Origin: DATKWS01 sp035529435
Lineage (GTDB): Bacteria > Krumholzibacteriota > Krumholzibacteriia > Krumholzibacteriales > Krumholzibacteriaceae
DNA: 30,770 bases
Direction: 5' to 3'
Assembly: GCA_035529435.1 (NCBI GenBank)
Contig: DATKWS010000164.1
Location: forward strand, 1 to 30,770
How positions within the stretch are numbered: the first letter of the stretch is position 1; each line of letters starts with the position of its first letter. Under the pieces are notes generated by a model. The model was given only the letters and a program-made list of their open reading frames with translations, did no database searches and had not been told where the DNA came from. The position numbers were made by a program, and so were the translations under genes. Positions 16,235 to 25,451 of the stretch are shown piece after piece.

Positions 16235-18562
16235 CTATCGGTTCTCGACGATGTACACCTTCCCGGCCAGAAAATCCGAGATCCAGAGTCTCCCCGCGCC
16301 GTCCGCCACTCCCCGTGAGATATCGAACAGCGCATCCCCGAATTGCCCCCGCATATAGAACGAGACGTTCCCCGTGTCGTACCGGGTATCGCCGTACGGG
16401 TACTCCGCCTGGTGGAGGAGTGTAAACGATTCCGTATCGGGATCGAAGCGATGAACGCTGAGGGCATCCGCGGTGTGCGAGATGACGACAACGGCGCCGC
16501 TCCAGACGAGGAGATTGTCCGGACGCCCCTTGCCCGGGATGCGGAATCGTTTGTTATCCGCGCCTATCTCCTGGAGCGTCCCGTCGCCGTGGTTGGCGAC
16601 GTATATACGCCTGCCGCACCGGCAGAGCCTGAGGGGCTGTTCCCCCGTCGGCACCTCGTGCACGGTGAAGCTCTTCCTGTCGATCACCGAGACGCTGCGC
16701 GAGTCGAAGTTCGCCACGTAGATATTCTCATCGTCGGACACGAGATCGGTGGCGGTGATCCCCAGTGTCACGGTCTCCATCACCTGCCGCCCCGCCGTAT
16801 CGATCACCTGGAGGATGCTCGGCTCCTCGTCCCGTTCGCCGATGCGGACGAGATAGAACCGGTGCAGGGCGGGATCGTACCGGAGAATCCGCTGCGTCAC
16901 CTCGCGCTCGACCTCTACGCCGAGCGCGATGCGCTTTCCCGCCTCGAAGACGCGTACCTCGTCCTCCAGCACACCGAGAAACTGCTCTTCCCTGCCCCAG
17001 TTGTTCTGGGTGAAGTAGAGGGCACCGTCACGGTCCAGGACCATTTGGTGTGCCTGGCGGGGAATGCGGCGGTCATAGAAGCGGAACGATTCCGCGTCGA
17101 TCGTCAGGATTCCGTTTTTCGCATCCCAGATATAGACGGTCGGCCAGTATGACTGGTGCGGTCCGTATGAGAGGTAGACGTTCCCGGCGGGGGATAGAAT
17201 CGTCCCGGTCGGGTAGTCGTACGGGAGGGAGTGCAGCTCGAAGCGGCCGTCGGGACGGATTTCGGCGAACCGGTTCTCCGAGCCGAAGACGAGAACACTG
17301 CCGCGCTGCGGGACTTCGATCAAATCGACCGGTGCAAAACCCACGTAGATCTTCTCGGTCGTATCGCTCGCCGGATCGAATGCCGTCACGGCGGCGCCGA
17401 AGGTGCCGTTGACGGCCGTGGCGCCCTTCGGGAAGTAGAGAAGGTTGCTGTTCGGATTGAAGGCGATGGTGAACATGTGCGGGATGATCCCGAGTCCGGT
17501 GACGCGCCTCAGCAGCGTCCGCGATTCGAGCGAGATGACATCGATCTCGCCGAACGCCCAGCTCGCCACGTAGAGGATATCGTTCGCGCGATCGATGGCG
17601 CTGGCGTCGTTCCCGTACGCCGGGATCGCGATCTCGTCGAGGTCGCCGCCGCCGGCGAACGAGACGACATGGACGGACGCGTGGTTGTCGTACGGGATGT
17701 ACACCTCCTCGCGAGTGGGATTGTAGATGATCCCCACTCCCTCGGTGAACTCGGGGAGGGGCACGACGGTGTCATCGTTCCCCAGGCAGTCGATCCGCGC
17801 CGCCTCGATCACCTTTCGCTCATTGGTCTCCGTGACGAGGTAGAGGCGGTGAGTTTCCCCGTTGAATCCCGCGAGGTGCCAGCGCCCGCCGGCGGTAAGG
17901 GGGAGGGGACGGGACGAGAGCGCTTTGCCGTTTCGCGCATCGAACCGGTGGAGTGTCGCGGTGAAACCGTCGACCGCGACGATTTCCCCGCGCCCGGCGT
18001 CGCAGACGACCTTTCTAATGGGAGGCGGGGGCGTCTGGTTGAGGTTGATCAGATCCTCGCGGTGGTCGAGCCATTTAATGTTTTTGATCCTTCCCGCTCC
18101 GGCCTCGAGAAATCCGAGCGATGCGCTCTCGCGTCCCGCGATGAACACGTTCCCTGTTTTTTCGTCCACGGCGACCGATTCGAACTGCACGTCGGTCGGT
18201 ATCGTCTTTGCCGTGCCGCGCCCGGGATCGACGGTGAAGAGACACCGGGCGCCGATCAGGTATATGCCGCCCGTCCGGCGGCGCACCGTCATCGCCTCGG
18301 ATTTCAGGTGCTGGAGCGCGCGACCCTCGAGGGGGATGTTGTGTACCGCATGGGTGCCGCAGTCGACGATGGAGATCGATGAGGTGAGGGTGTTCGCCAC
18401 GATCAGGCGGTTGCGCGACTCGTCGACCTGGACGAGCAGCGGTCCCGCCGCGTTGACCGAGAGACCGGCCGCTCCGATCAGGTCGACCGTTGTGACGGAG
18501 ATTTCGGCATGAACGTTCACCGCCGCGGCGATGAAGAGTATACAGAGGGCTCGTTTCAACAT
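16235..18562 (-). CDS. Large secreted beta-propeller (YVTN/NHL-like) protein
   Basis: This 775-residue protein has a signal peptide (MLKRALCILFIAAAVNVHA). The rest is repeated propeller blades, for example RNRLIVANTLTSSISIVD, NDILYVASWAFGEIDVIS, ENIYVANFDSRSVSVIDRK, RRIYVANHGDGTLQEIG and RLWISDFLAGKVYIVENR. The count suggests two tandem propellers. Blade wording resembles YVTN and NHL/Vgb-like proteins, exported binding platforms. I see no catalytic motif. GGGAGGT lies about 9 nt before the ATG. It is divergent from the next beta-propeller lipoprotein (125-nt gap), and the two may belong to one surface system, though no direct link is visible. Confidence 0.85.
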   Translation of the reverse strand: MLKRALCILFIAAAVNVHAEISVTTVDLIGAAGLSVNAAGPLLVQVDESRNRLIVANTLTSSISIVDCGTHAVHNIPLEGRALQHLKSEAMTVRRRTGGIYLIGARCLFTVDPGRGTAKTIPTDVQFESVAVDEKTGNVFIAGRESASLGFLEAGAGRIKNIKWLDHREDLINLNQTPPPPIRKVVCDAGRGEIVAVDGFTATLHRFDARNGKALSSRPLPLTAGGRWHLAGFNGETHRLYLVTETNERKVIEAARIDCLGNDDTVVPLPEFTEGVGIIYNPTREEVYIPYDNHASVHVVSFAGGGDLDEIAIPAYGNDASAIDRANDILYVASWAFGEIDVISLESRTLLRRVTGLGIIPHMFTIAFNPNSNLLYFPKGATAVNGTFGAAVTAFDPASDTTEKIYVGFAPVDLIEVPQRGSVLVFGSENRFAEIRPDGRFELHSLPYDYPTGTILSPAGNVYLSYGPHQSYWPTVYIWDAKNGILTIDAESFRFYDRRIPRQAHQMVLDRDGALYFTQNNWGREEQFLGVLEDEVRVFEAGKRIALGVEVEREVTQRILRYDPALHRFYLVRIGERDEEPSILQVIDTAGRQVMETVTLGITATDLVSDDENIYVANFDSRSVSVIDRKSFTVHEVPTGEQPLRLCRCGRRIYVANHGDGTLQEIGADNKRFRIPGKGRPDNLLVWSGAVVVISHTADALSVHRFDPDTESFTLLHQAEYPYGDTRYDTGNVSFYMRGQFGDALFDISRGVADGAGRLWISDFLAGKVYIVENR

Positions 18563-18625
18563 GGCGCAGGACCTCCCGGGGTGGTACCGTGGATTTGTGG
18601 TGGAAATCGAGTAACCATTGCATCC

Positions 18626-18655
18626 ATTCTAGCGTATAGCGGGTATGGCACCCAA
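18626..18655 (-). promoter_or_regulatory. Candidate promoter of the 775-residue propeller gene
   Basis: On the minus strand TTGGGT (18650-18655) and TAGAAT (18626-18631) are spaced by 18 bp. The start codon is about 65 nt downstream. Confidence 0.4.
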
Positions 18656-18687
18656 GAGGGAAAAATGATATCGGAAAGGAGCATATC

Positions 18688-20571
18688 GTGAAGACGACCT
18701 GGCGTTGCATTGTACGGCTCGCAACGGCGGCGGCGATCGCGGCTCTGCTGGCGCCGCTGACCGCCTGTGCGCAGGCTCACGGTGTCGATTTCGAATCCGA
18801 CCGCTGGACCATGAGGAATGCCCGGCTCGTCGATCACCTCGGGCGCAGGTGCCTGATCGGCATGGCGTACCTCGAGGATGTCGAATTCGAGAACGGCGTC
18901 ATCACGGTCGATATCGCGGTCGACGGCCGCCGGTCCTATCCGGGATTCCTCTTACGCATGCAGTCCGAGGAAAACTACGAACATGTCTACGTGCGGCCGC
19001 ACCGGGCGGGACTGTATTCCGACGCTGTCCAGTACACGCCCGTGATCAACGGGATCTCCTGCTGGCAGCTGTTCAACGGTGAGGGATGTACCGCCGCCGT
19101 GGAACTGCCGGAGAACGAGTGGATCACCATGCGTATCGAGGTGGCCGGCCGCCAGGCGCGCGTGTATGTCGGTGAACCGGCGGTGCCGGTTCTCGTCGTC
19201 ACCGGTCTCGGGCATGGCGAGAGCGGCGGCTCTATCGGTGTGTCGGGCCCGCTGGATGGTTCGGCCCACTTCTCGAATTTTTCGTACGAGGTGCGGGATG
19301 ATCTCGCATTCCCGCCGCCCCCGCCGGTCGATTCGCCGCCCGGTCTCGTTACGGATTGGGAGATGTCGCAAAGCTTCAGATTCGGCGGCGTCGAGTTCGA
19401 CGGCTATCCCGGCGACGATCTGCTCGATACGATTCGCTGGCAGGCGGTGCGGTGCGAACACAACGGCCTTGTCAACGTCGCGTGGAATCACGGACGGAGC
19501 GGGATGGAGCCCGATGTCGTATTCGCCAGGACCACGCTCATGGCCGATCACGCCGAAGTGAGGGAGATGCAATTCGGATACAGCGACGCGATCAGCGTAT
19601 TCATCGACGGGGAGATCGTATTCACCGGCAACAGCGCGTACCGGTCGCGCGATCCCTCGTTTCTCGGAATCATCGGTTTCAACGACGCCGTGCACCTCCC
19701 CCTGAAGGAGGGTAAGAATGAACTTCTCATTATGGTGGCGGAAGCGTTCGGCGGCTGGGGATTCATGTTCCGAGACGGCAAAGCCGTTTTTCTGCATCGA
19801 GACGTCGGTGCGGTCTGGGAATCGGCGCACGATTTCTCGACCCCCGAATCGGCCGTATACGATCCCGCGCGCAAGGTCGTCTACGTCTCGAACTATGACA
19901 TGTACCGGCGTGATGACACGCAGTTCATATCCAAGATGACGGCGGACGGAAAGATGGTCGAGCTGCACTGGGTGGATGGAATCGCCAACCCGACGGGTAT
20001 GGCGCTCGCGGGGGACCGGCTGTACGTGGTCGAGCGGCGCTCCGTCGTGGAGATCGATGTAAATACGGCGGAGGTGGTCGGACGCCACGCCGTCCCGCAG
20101 CCGGGATTCATCAACGACATCGCGATCGACCGGTCGGGTGCCGTCTATGTCAGCGACAGCGGCAGGAGTGTCATCTTCCGGTACGACGGGACACGTTGGG
20201 AAGAATGGGTGAGCGGCGGTGAAATAGGCCAACCCAACGGCATATGCATACAGGGGGAGCGGTTGATCGTGGGGAACAACGCCGACCGGTCACTCAAGGC
20301 GATCGACCTCTCCTCGAAGGAGATCACGACGGTCGCGCGCCTCGGCGTGGGCACGATCGACGGCCTGACGCCCGACGGGGACGGGCGGCTGCTCGTCTCT
20401 CACTGGGAGGGGAGGCTCTACCGAGTCGATCCGTCCGGCGGGATCGAGAAGCTGCTCGATACGTCGGTTCCCTCGTACAACATAGCGGATTTCGGTTACC
20501 GCGCCGATGACGGCACGGTTTTCATCCCGACATTCTCGGACGACCGTGTAACGGCGTACCGTGTACGGTAG
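18688..20571 (+). CDS. Lipoprotein with lectin-like domain and SMP-30/NHL-type propeller
   Basis: This 627-residue protein starts at GTG 18688, with GGAAAGGAG 7 nt upstream. LLAPLTAC is a good lipobox, so it should be membrane-anchored. Residues about 30-210 look like a concanavalin/DUF1080-type jelly roll (ENGVITVDIAVDGRRSYPGFLLRM, NEWITMRIEVAGRQARVYVG). Residues about 220-380 form a second beta-rich region. From about residue 390 an SMP-30/NHL-like propeller follows (YDPARKVVYVSNYD, NPTGMALAGDRLYVVERR, NDIAIDRSGAVYVSDSG, QPNGICIQGERLIVGNN). The NDIA and QPNGI motifs fit SMP-30-type lactonase/gluconolaconase-like propellers. A carbohydrate-related role is possible but not proven. Divergent from the 775-residue propeller gene. 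Confidence 0.83.
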   Translation: MKTTWRCIVRLATAAAIAALLAPLTACAQAHGVDFESDRWTMRNARLVDHLGRRCLIGMAYLEDVEFENGVITVDIAVDGRRSYPGFLLRMQSEENYEHVYVRPHRAGLYSDAVQYTPVINGISCWQLFNGEGCTAAVELPENEWITMRIEVAGRQARVYVGEPAVPVLVVTGLGHGESGGSIGVSGPLDGSAHFSNFSYEVRDDLAFPPPPPVDSPPGLVTDWEMSQSFRFGGVEFDGYPGDDLLDTIRWQAVRCEHNGLVNVAWNHGRSGMEPDVVFARTTLMADHAEVREMQFGYSDAISVFIDGEIVFTGNSAYRSRDPSFLGIIGFNDAVHLPLKEGKNELLIMVAEAFGGWGFMFRDGKAVFLHRDVGAVWESAHDFSTPESAVYDPARKVVYVSNYDMYRRDDTQFISKMTADGKMVELHWVDGIANPTGMALAGDRLYVVERRSVVEIDVNTAEVVGRHAVPQPGFINDIAIDRSGAVYVSDSGRSVIFRYDGTRWEEWVSGGEIGQPNGICIQGERLIVGNNADRSLKAIDLSSKEITTVARLGVGTIDGLTPDGDGRLLVSHWEGRLYRVDPSGGIEKLLDTSVPSYNIADFGYRADDGTVFIPTFSDDRVTAYRVR

Positions 20572-20648
20572 GAAGTCACGCGGCACGCGCGAGGGGAACA
20601 TCGGATTGCCGGAAAGCGTCCGGACTACAACGGCCCTGTATATGAATT

Positions 20649-21734
20649 CTACCGGTACGCGGCCCGTTCGAGCTCGTCGACCGATTCGATCCTTTGCGGC
20701 GGATCGAGATACTCCGCGATGAACCGGTAGATCTTGACCCTGATCTCCTTGGCCGTTCGTGTATCCATACGATCGAACGAATGGCCGCCAGGGATATCCT
20801 GGTAGATCTCGTACTCGAATTTTTTCCCCTCCGCCTTGAGCGATTTGATCAGGTGCTCCACCTCGAGCACATTCACGTCGTCATCGTTCGTGTTGGTGTG
20901 TATGAGCAGGGGGGTCCGGAGCTTGTGCGCGTTCCAGGCGGGCGAGCGACGACGGTACTCCTCGATATCATCGTGGGCGGTCTTTCCGATATGGAAATCG
21001 GCCGAGTAGAGATCCCGGTAATCCTGGGTTGCGTATCCCATCCGGGCGATGAGGTCGCTGACCGGCACGCCTGCATAGGCGACGCGGTAGGCATCCGGGT
21101 GCTCGAAGATGTTGAAGAGCGCGATCAGCCCGCCGTGACTCCACCCGATTATGCCGGCGCGGTCCCCGTCGATGAACGGGTAGTTCTCGATCATGTAGTC
21201 GCGGCTCGCCTTGACGTCCCCGACCTCGCGTCCGCCGTAGTCGATCTTCTCGTAGAACGATTCACCGTAACCGGTACTGCCCCGATACTCCGGGGCGACC
21301 ACGATGTACTGCTGGTAGAGGAGCTCCCTGACGATGTGCGTATAGTAGGTCGTGAAACTGCTGTGCACGCCGCCGTGCGGCAGAACGATCAGCGGGTACT
21401 TCTTCGATTGATCGATACCCCTCGGGATGAAGACGTACGACCAGAACTTGACCGGATTACCGGCGCCCTGCGCGGTGGGATTCTTCTCGCGCCACGGCGG
21501 CGGTCCCGTCAAATAGACCTTGTCGATGAATGCGATGCCACCGACGCGCTGGAACCACAGCAGGTCGTCGATCGCCTTCTCCAGCTCGTCGAGCCGGTGC
21601 CCGAGACGCTCGTTGTTCGATGCGAGCTCGGCGATCCGCGATGAGATATCCCCGGCCGCCTGCTCCGCGCGCGCGGCGCCGGAGACCATGATGCACATAG
21701 AGAATGCGAAAAGAGAGATGAGGATTCCTCTCAT
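20649..21734 (-). CDS. Exported S9-family (prolyl oligopeptidase-like) serine hydrolase
   Basis: This 361-residue protein has a signal peptide (residues 1 to about 23), then a coiled-coil-like helix (about 28-60, with SSRIAELASNNERLGHRLDE). An alpha/beta-hydrolase domain follows, with the oxyanion region LPHGGVHSS, EYRGSTGYGESF, the nucleophile S199 in GWSHGG, acidic D285/D286 in NTNDDDVNVLEVEHL and H318 in IPGGHSFDRMDT. The catalytic triad is therefore complete. There is no N-terminal beta-propeller, so it is a short S9-like or dipeptidyl-peptidase-like enzyme. Start ATG 21734 has GGGAGGT 7 nt upstream and begins the signal peptide; an in-frame extension to 21890 is not signal-like. Confidence 0.88.
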   Translation of the reverse strand: MRGILISLFAFSMCIMVSGAARAEQAAGDISSRIAELASNNERLGHRLDELEKAIDDLLWFQRVGGIAFIDKVYLTGPPPWREKNPTAQGAGNPVKFWSYVFIPRGIDQSKKYPLIVLPHGGVHSSFTTYYTHIVRELLYQQYIVVAPEYRGSTGYGESFYEKIDYGGREVGDVKASRDYMIENYPFIDGDRAGIIGWSHGGLIALFNIFEHPDAYRVAYAGVPVSDLIARMGYATQDYRDLYSADFHIGKTAHDDIEEYRRRSPAWNAHKLRTPLLIHTNTNDDDVNVLEVEHLIKSLKAEGKKFEYEIYQDIPGGHSFDRMDTRTAKEIRVKIYRFIAEYLDPPQRIESVDELERAAYR

Positions 21735-21862
21735 GGCGCGACCTCCCGGTTTCACGAGTATACTGCCGTGTTGCATCCGCGACCCGATCAGTGCGAAATG
21801 TGTGATCCGCGAGGCGCCGCCGCGGCGTGCACGGCGCCGCCTGTTCCGTGCGCCTCCCGGCC

Positions 21863-21890
21863 AGTATAGCGTGGGGGCCCGGTGCTGCAA
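21863..21890 (-). promoter_or_regulatory. Candidate promoter of the S9 hydrolase gene
   Basis: On the minus strand TTGCAG (21885-21890) and TATACT (21863-21868) are spaced by 16 bp. A second TATACT (21757-21762) sits close to the start codon without a good -35. Confidence 0.4.
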
Positions 21891-21965
21891 GGATTATATA
21901 TGCGCACTCCCGCACCGTTCGGGATTCGCGTGGAAATGTATCGTGGAAGCATGTGCGGTATGGTT

Positions 21966-22970
21966 CTACGTGGTGAGCACCTCGCCGCTCACGAGGTCGA
22001 GTTTCCGCGTGATCGATGTGACCGCCAGACCGCCGACCCAGACCGATTCCGGTCGGCCCTTGTCACGGGAGACTTCGATATGTATGCGCGCGATTGACCC
22101 CACTTCCTTGCCCTGCTCCATGATCATGCTGTCCGTCGTCGTGACGCCGTGTTCGAGCAGGTATGTGCTGAGCCCGGCCGAGGCCGTCGCCGAGGCGGGA
22201 TCCTCCCAGAGCCCCATGGCCGGCCCGAAATGCCGCGAGTATGAAATGCAGTCCGCGCTGAACGAGTCGAGCGTGAAGATATGATTTGTCTGGACGCCGT
22301 GCCGTCTGTTCAGCATCGCGAGCTTTATCAGGTCCGGTTTCATTTTGAGAATCGTGTCCCGGTGTTTTACGGGGATGATCAGCCAGTCGAGATCATGCGA
22401 TGCGACGGCTACCGGCAGCCCCGTCCGCGTGATCTCGATCGGCTCGATCCCCAGAACATGCGCCAGTTCATCGGTCGGTATCGACGCGGGACGGTACCGG
22501 TGTACCGGCTGCCGGATCATGATCTTCTCGAGGATACCGCAGTTGGGCCCGCCGCTGATGGCGATCGAATCGTTCCCGCTCTTCTTCACGGCGATCTCGG
22601 GTGCGGCATCATTCGTGAAGGTGATTTCAACCGGTACGATACCCACGTCGGTTTCGAACACGACGCGCGTCACGCCGTTCTGGAGCACGATCCTCCCCTC
22701 CTCGAGGAGGGCGAAGCAGGCGGCAATCGTCACGTGCCCGCTCGTTTCGAGTTCCCTGCTCGGCGTGAAGTACCTGATGCGGAACGCGGCGTCTTTTCGC
22801 TTCGAAACGGATACGAATCCCAGCTCGACGAGGTTCATCTTCATGCCGCTCGCGATTTCCTGCAATGCCTCCGTGGCCAGGTCGTCCGCGGCGGTGATGA
22901 CGCCGGCGGGATTACCACCGAACGGTTTGATGGTGAATACATCGACGCACTTGAGAATCAGTTCGCTCAT
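21966..22970 (-). CDS. PhzF-family isomerase-like protein
   Basis: This 334-residue protein has the PhzF/diaminopimelate-epimerase-like fold signatures: VDVFTIKPFGGNPAGV at the N-terminus, MNLVELGF carrying the putative catalytic Glu49 (PhzF Glu45 lies in a similar MNLSE motif), ELETSGHVTIAACF, and in the C-terminal half DPASATASAGLSTYLLEHG. The length is slightly above the common 260-300 for the family. PhzF proteins catalyse isomerisation of a dihydro-aromatic in phenazine synthesis, but most genomic homologues, including lone copies like this, have unknown substrates. No phenazine genes are nearby. ATG 22970 is chosen as the start of the conserved motif; a ribosome binding site is weak. 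Confidence 0.88.
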   Translation of the reverse strand: MSELILKCVDVFTIKPFGGNPAGVITAADDLATEALQEIASGMKMNLVELGFVSVSKRKDAAFRIRYFTPSRELETSGHVTIAACFALLEEGRIVLQNGVTRVVFETDVGIVPVEITFTNDAAPEIAVKKSGNDSIAISGGPNCGILEKIMIRQPVHRYRPASIPTDELAHVLGIEPIEITRTGLPVAVASHDLDWLIIPVKHRDTILKMKPDLIKLAMLNRRHGVQTNHIFTLDSFSADCISYSRHFGPAMGLWEDPASATASAGLSTYLLEHGVTTTDSMIMEQGKEVGSIARIHIEVSRDKGRPESVWVGGLAVTSITRKLDLVSGEVLTT

Positions 22971-23353
22971 GGCGTTTTTGCGCGGAAGTGGTGCAAACTG
23001 CACGGTCGCGGCGCACAATCCCGCGGGATATCCCGATGTTCGTTATAGATCCCTTTTGTTCCCCGTCGTTGCCGACACTATATACCATTATGTGTATATT
23101 GCTGTTACGATCGATCAGGAACCGCTCTGCCGTGTCGTAACAGCGCCCGGTCCGCTTGCATCGATTGCAAGATCGATTCCCGGGATACGGTTGACCCGGC
23201 GGCGTGCCGGTGCGGGCCGGCGCATGGATGGGGGACGGCCCGCCGCCCGGTCGCAAAGACCGGTGGACAGCGGATATCCGGATGCGTACAATGAATAAGC
23301 AGGATGTAATAAGTATTCGGGATTGTCCGACCAATCGAAGCGAGGGGGGGCGT
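22971..23353. other. Divergent intergenic region, 383 nt, with back-to-back promoter elements
   Basis: No gene is supported here. A shared TATATA (23079-23084) reads on the plus strand with TTGTTC (23056-23061) at 17 bp spacing. On the minus strand it reads as a TGG-extended -10 (23079-23087), towards the PhzF-like gene. The part from 23190 onwards is GC-rich and otherwise unremarkable. Confidence 0.4.
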
Positions 23354-23590
23354 ATGATCCGCGTATTCGATAACGATACGGGAAGAGAGCTCGGCGAAAT
23401 CACCCAGAGCCAGCTTCAGTTTCTCATCGACAAGCTCGAGGAGGAATCACTGGAAGACCAGGATTACTACCTGAATCGCGCTACGATCGAGATGCTGGAG
23501 CGGGAGGGGGGCGATCCCGGGCTCATCGAGATGCTGCGCGGGGCGCTCGGTGACGGGGAAGGCGTTGAGATCCGCTGGTCACGGGGGTAG
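23354..23590 (+). CDS. Small acidic conserved protein of unknown function
   Basis: This 78-residue protein starts at ATG 23354 with GAGGGGGG just upstream. It begins IRVFDNDTGRELGEITQSQL, then a helical acidic part (FLIDKLEEESLEDQDYYLNR, ATIEMLEREG) and ends with an EIRW motif. This layout recurs in short hypothetical proteins of several Gram-negative bacteria as I recall it, but no function is known to me. It is soluble, with no signal peptide. It sits 49 nt before the alkaline phosphatase gene on the same strand, with a stem-loop between them. Confidence 0.75.
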   Translation: MIRVFDNDTGRELGEITQSQLQFLIDKLEEESLEDQDYYLNRATIEMLEREGGDPGLIEMLRGALGDGEGVEIRWSRG

Positions 23591-23612
23591 GCCGCGGTAC
23601 GCCCCTTTCGGA

Positions 23613-23631
23613 GCACGATTCTATATCGTGC
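23613..23631 (+). promoter_or_regulatory. Stem-loop just upstream of the alkaline phosphatase gene
   Basis: A perfect 7-bp inverted repeat GCACGAT (23613-23619) and ATCGTGC (23625-23631) has a 5-nt loop. It ends 8 nt before the first ATG of the phosphatase. It may be an operator, a translational element or a weak terminator of the small upstream gene. Confidence 0.4.
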
Positions 23632-23639
23632 CTGCATGA

Positions 23640-24773
23640 ATGCGTGACACCATGGTAACAGCGGTACGGCGCGCGAGACGGAAGCACGGGACGTTGGCGC
23701 TCATGCTATGTGTCGCCGTGGCGGTGGCCGCCCGGCCGTCCTGGGCCGGGGAAGACGGAGCGCCGCGGAATATCATAGTATTCATCGGTGACGGAATGGG
23801 AGTCGCGCACGTGACGGCCGCGAAGATCGCGCGGGGCTCGCTCCACCTCGAGCGGTTGCGGACGGGCGGATTCGTCACGACGCACGCCGGGAACCGGCTC
23901 GTCACCGACTCGGCGGCGGGCGGCACGGCTCTCGCGACGGGGCACAAGACCTGCAACGGGGCGATATCGGTCTCACCGAGCGGCGAGCGGCTGAAGACGG
24001 TACTCGAGTACGCCGAGGAGGCGGGGAGGTCGACGGGGCTCGTCGTGACCTGCTCGATCACCCATGCGACTCCCGCGGTCTTCGCCACCCACGTATTCAA
24101 CCGTGACATGGAAAACGAGATCGCCGTGCAGATGGCCGCGAGCGGCGTCGATGTCCTGATCGGCGGCGGCTGGGCCTATTTTATTCCGCAGCGGGAGAAG
24201 GGAAGCAGGCGGCGGGACGGACGGAACCTGCTCGATGAGATGCGTCAGGGGATGAATGTCGCGCTCTCCGTCGAGGAATTCCGTAACCTCGGGGATGTCG
24301 AACGTTTTGCGGCCCTTTTTGCTCCGCTCCACCCGCCCGCGGTCGATCAACGGAGTGTTTCACTCGCCGAGCTCACCACCACGGCGATCCGCGCGCTCGC
24401 GAAGGACGAGGATGGATTCTTTCTCATGGTAGAGGGCTCGCAGATCGACTGGGCCGGCCACGATAAGGACACGGACGGCATCATCGCAGAGATGATCGAT
24501 TTCGACGACGCCGTCGGTGCCGGGATGGACTACGCCGAGGGTGAAGGCGGCACGCTCGTCATCGTCACCGCGGATCACGAGACGGGCGGATTCGCCATAC
24601 ATGCCGGTTCCATCCAGGACAGCACGGTGACCCGGTCCGCATTCACCACCGACGGTCACACGGCCGAGATGGTGCCACTCCTTGCCCATGGTCCCGGGGC
24701 CGCGGCGTTCGGCGGGATAATGGACAACACCGATGTCGGCCGGATCATGATCGAATTCATCCGCAGCCGGTGA
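23640..24773 (+). CDS. phoA-like: Exported alkaline phosphatase
   Basis: This 377-residue protein has a signal peptide (basic start, hydrophobic core to about residue 31, cleavage near WAG). The enzyme core shows FIGDGMG (metal-binding Asp51), TDSAAGGTALATG with the nucleophile Ser91, SQIDWAGHDKD (metal ligands), VTADHETGGF (metal ligands) and DGHTAEMVPL with a further His. All expected alkaline phosphatase motifs are present, so it should be an active periplasmic Zn/Mg phosphomonoesterase. ATG 23640 and ATG 23652 are both possible; the first has no clear ribosome binding site. I do not see a Pho box, and no pst/pho regulatory genes are adjacent, so phosphate control is not shown. Confidence 0.93.
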   Translation: MRDTMVTAVRRARRKHGTLALMLCVAVAVAARPSWAGEDGAPRNIIVFIGDGMGVAHVTAAKIARGSLHLERLRTGGFVTTHAGNRLVTDSAAGGTALATGHKTCNGAISVSPSGERLKTVLEYAEEAGRSTGLVVTCSITHATPAVFATHVFNRDMENEIAVQMAASGVDVLIGGGWAYFIPQREKGSRRRDGRNLLDEMRQGMNVALSVEEFRNLGDVERFAALFAPLHPPAVDQRSVSLAELTTTAIRALAKDEDGFFLMVEGSQIDWAGHDKDTDGIIAEMIDFDDAVGAGMDYAEGEGGTLVIVTADHETGGFAIHAGSIQDSTVTRSAFTTDGHTAEMVPLLAHGPGAAAFGGIMDNTDVGRIMIEFIRSR

Positions 24774-24867
24774 ACGGGCGTCCATCTCCGCCGCAGTGGT
24801 ACTTCATGCTCTGCGTCGCGGGGGACCGTTCGCTCGCGGAAACGCACGGCGGCTGCGGGAGGTTGCG

Positions 24868-25308
24868 ATGCGATACGAGGCGAAGCGGACAGGATTGGCC
24901 GGCGTGATGCTCCGGTACGCGCTGCTCTGGGCGCCCATGGTCCCAATCGCGATCGTCAACGCCGCGATCCGGGAATCGGTGTACCGTCGGTTCGCCGGCG
25001 AGCTTGCCGCGCACCAGCTCTCGACCGCGAGCGGGATCCTGCTCTTCGGAATCTACATATGGTTCGTGACCGGCCGGTGGCGTATCGAATCGGCCGGCCG
25101 GGCCGTCGCGATCGGCATGCTGTGGCTCGCGATGACGGTCGCCTTCGAATTCCTCTTCGGACATTTCGTCATGGGGAATCCGTGGAGCAGGCTCCTCCAT
25201 GATTACAATCTCCTCGCGGGGAGACTGTGGGTGCTCGTGCTCGTCTGGGTCGCCGTTGCGCCGTACGTGATGTTCCGCTTGTTCCGGCTGCGATCGATAC
25301 AATTCTGA
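24868..25308 (+). CDS. Small integral membrane protein of unknown function
   Basis: This 146-residue protein starts at ATG 24868 with GGGAGG 6 nt upstream. It has about four transmembrane helices (around residues 15-32, 51-66, 76-95 and 122-140), separated by short polar loops such as YRRFAGELAAHQ and the GHFVMGNPWSRLLHDYN loop. I do not recognise the family. It follows the phosphatase by 94 nt on the same strand and may be cotranscribed. The AT-rich stretch and a terminator-like hairpin downstream suggest it ends this transcription unit. A longer antisense frame over it is not supported by composition. Confidence 0.7.
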   Translation: MRYEAKRTGLAGVMLRYALLWAPMVPIAIVNAAIRESVYRRFAGELAAHQLSTASGILLFGIYIWFVTGRWRIESAGRAVAIGMLWLAMTVAFEFLFGHFVMGNPWSRLLHDYNLLAGRLWVLVLVWVAVAPYVMFRLFRLRSIQF

Positions 25309-25421
25309 AAAATTTATATAATTGTTTATAATTTTTTCTTGACGGGTGTTTTTATGCTTTTTGCGTGGGGAGCAGCGGTCTGCTGTTAACAGTCTCATAT
25401 ATGGAATTTCAATGCCCTCTC

Positions 25422-25451
25422 GCCGGACATCTTTCTGCATTCCGGCATTTT
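25422..25451 (+). terminator. Intrinsic terminator-like hairpin
   Basis: GCCGGA (25422-25427) and TCCGGC (25441-25446) are followed by ATTTTT. The stem is short with a 13-nt loop, but the outer AATGCC (25411-25416)/GGCATT (25444-25449) match could extend or alternate with it. It lies in the 221-nt AT-rich gap (25309-25529) before the HNH gene. Confidence 0.5.

Noticed and set aside
16343..18382. Plus-strand frames antisense to the 775-residue propeller gene
   Set aside because: The minus-strand protein shows a signal peptide and repeated propeller blades; the opposite frames show no motif.
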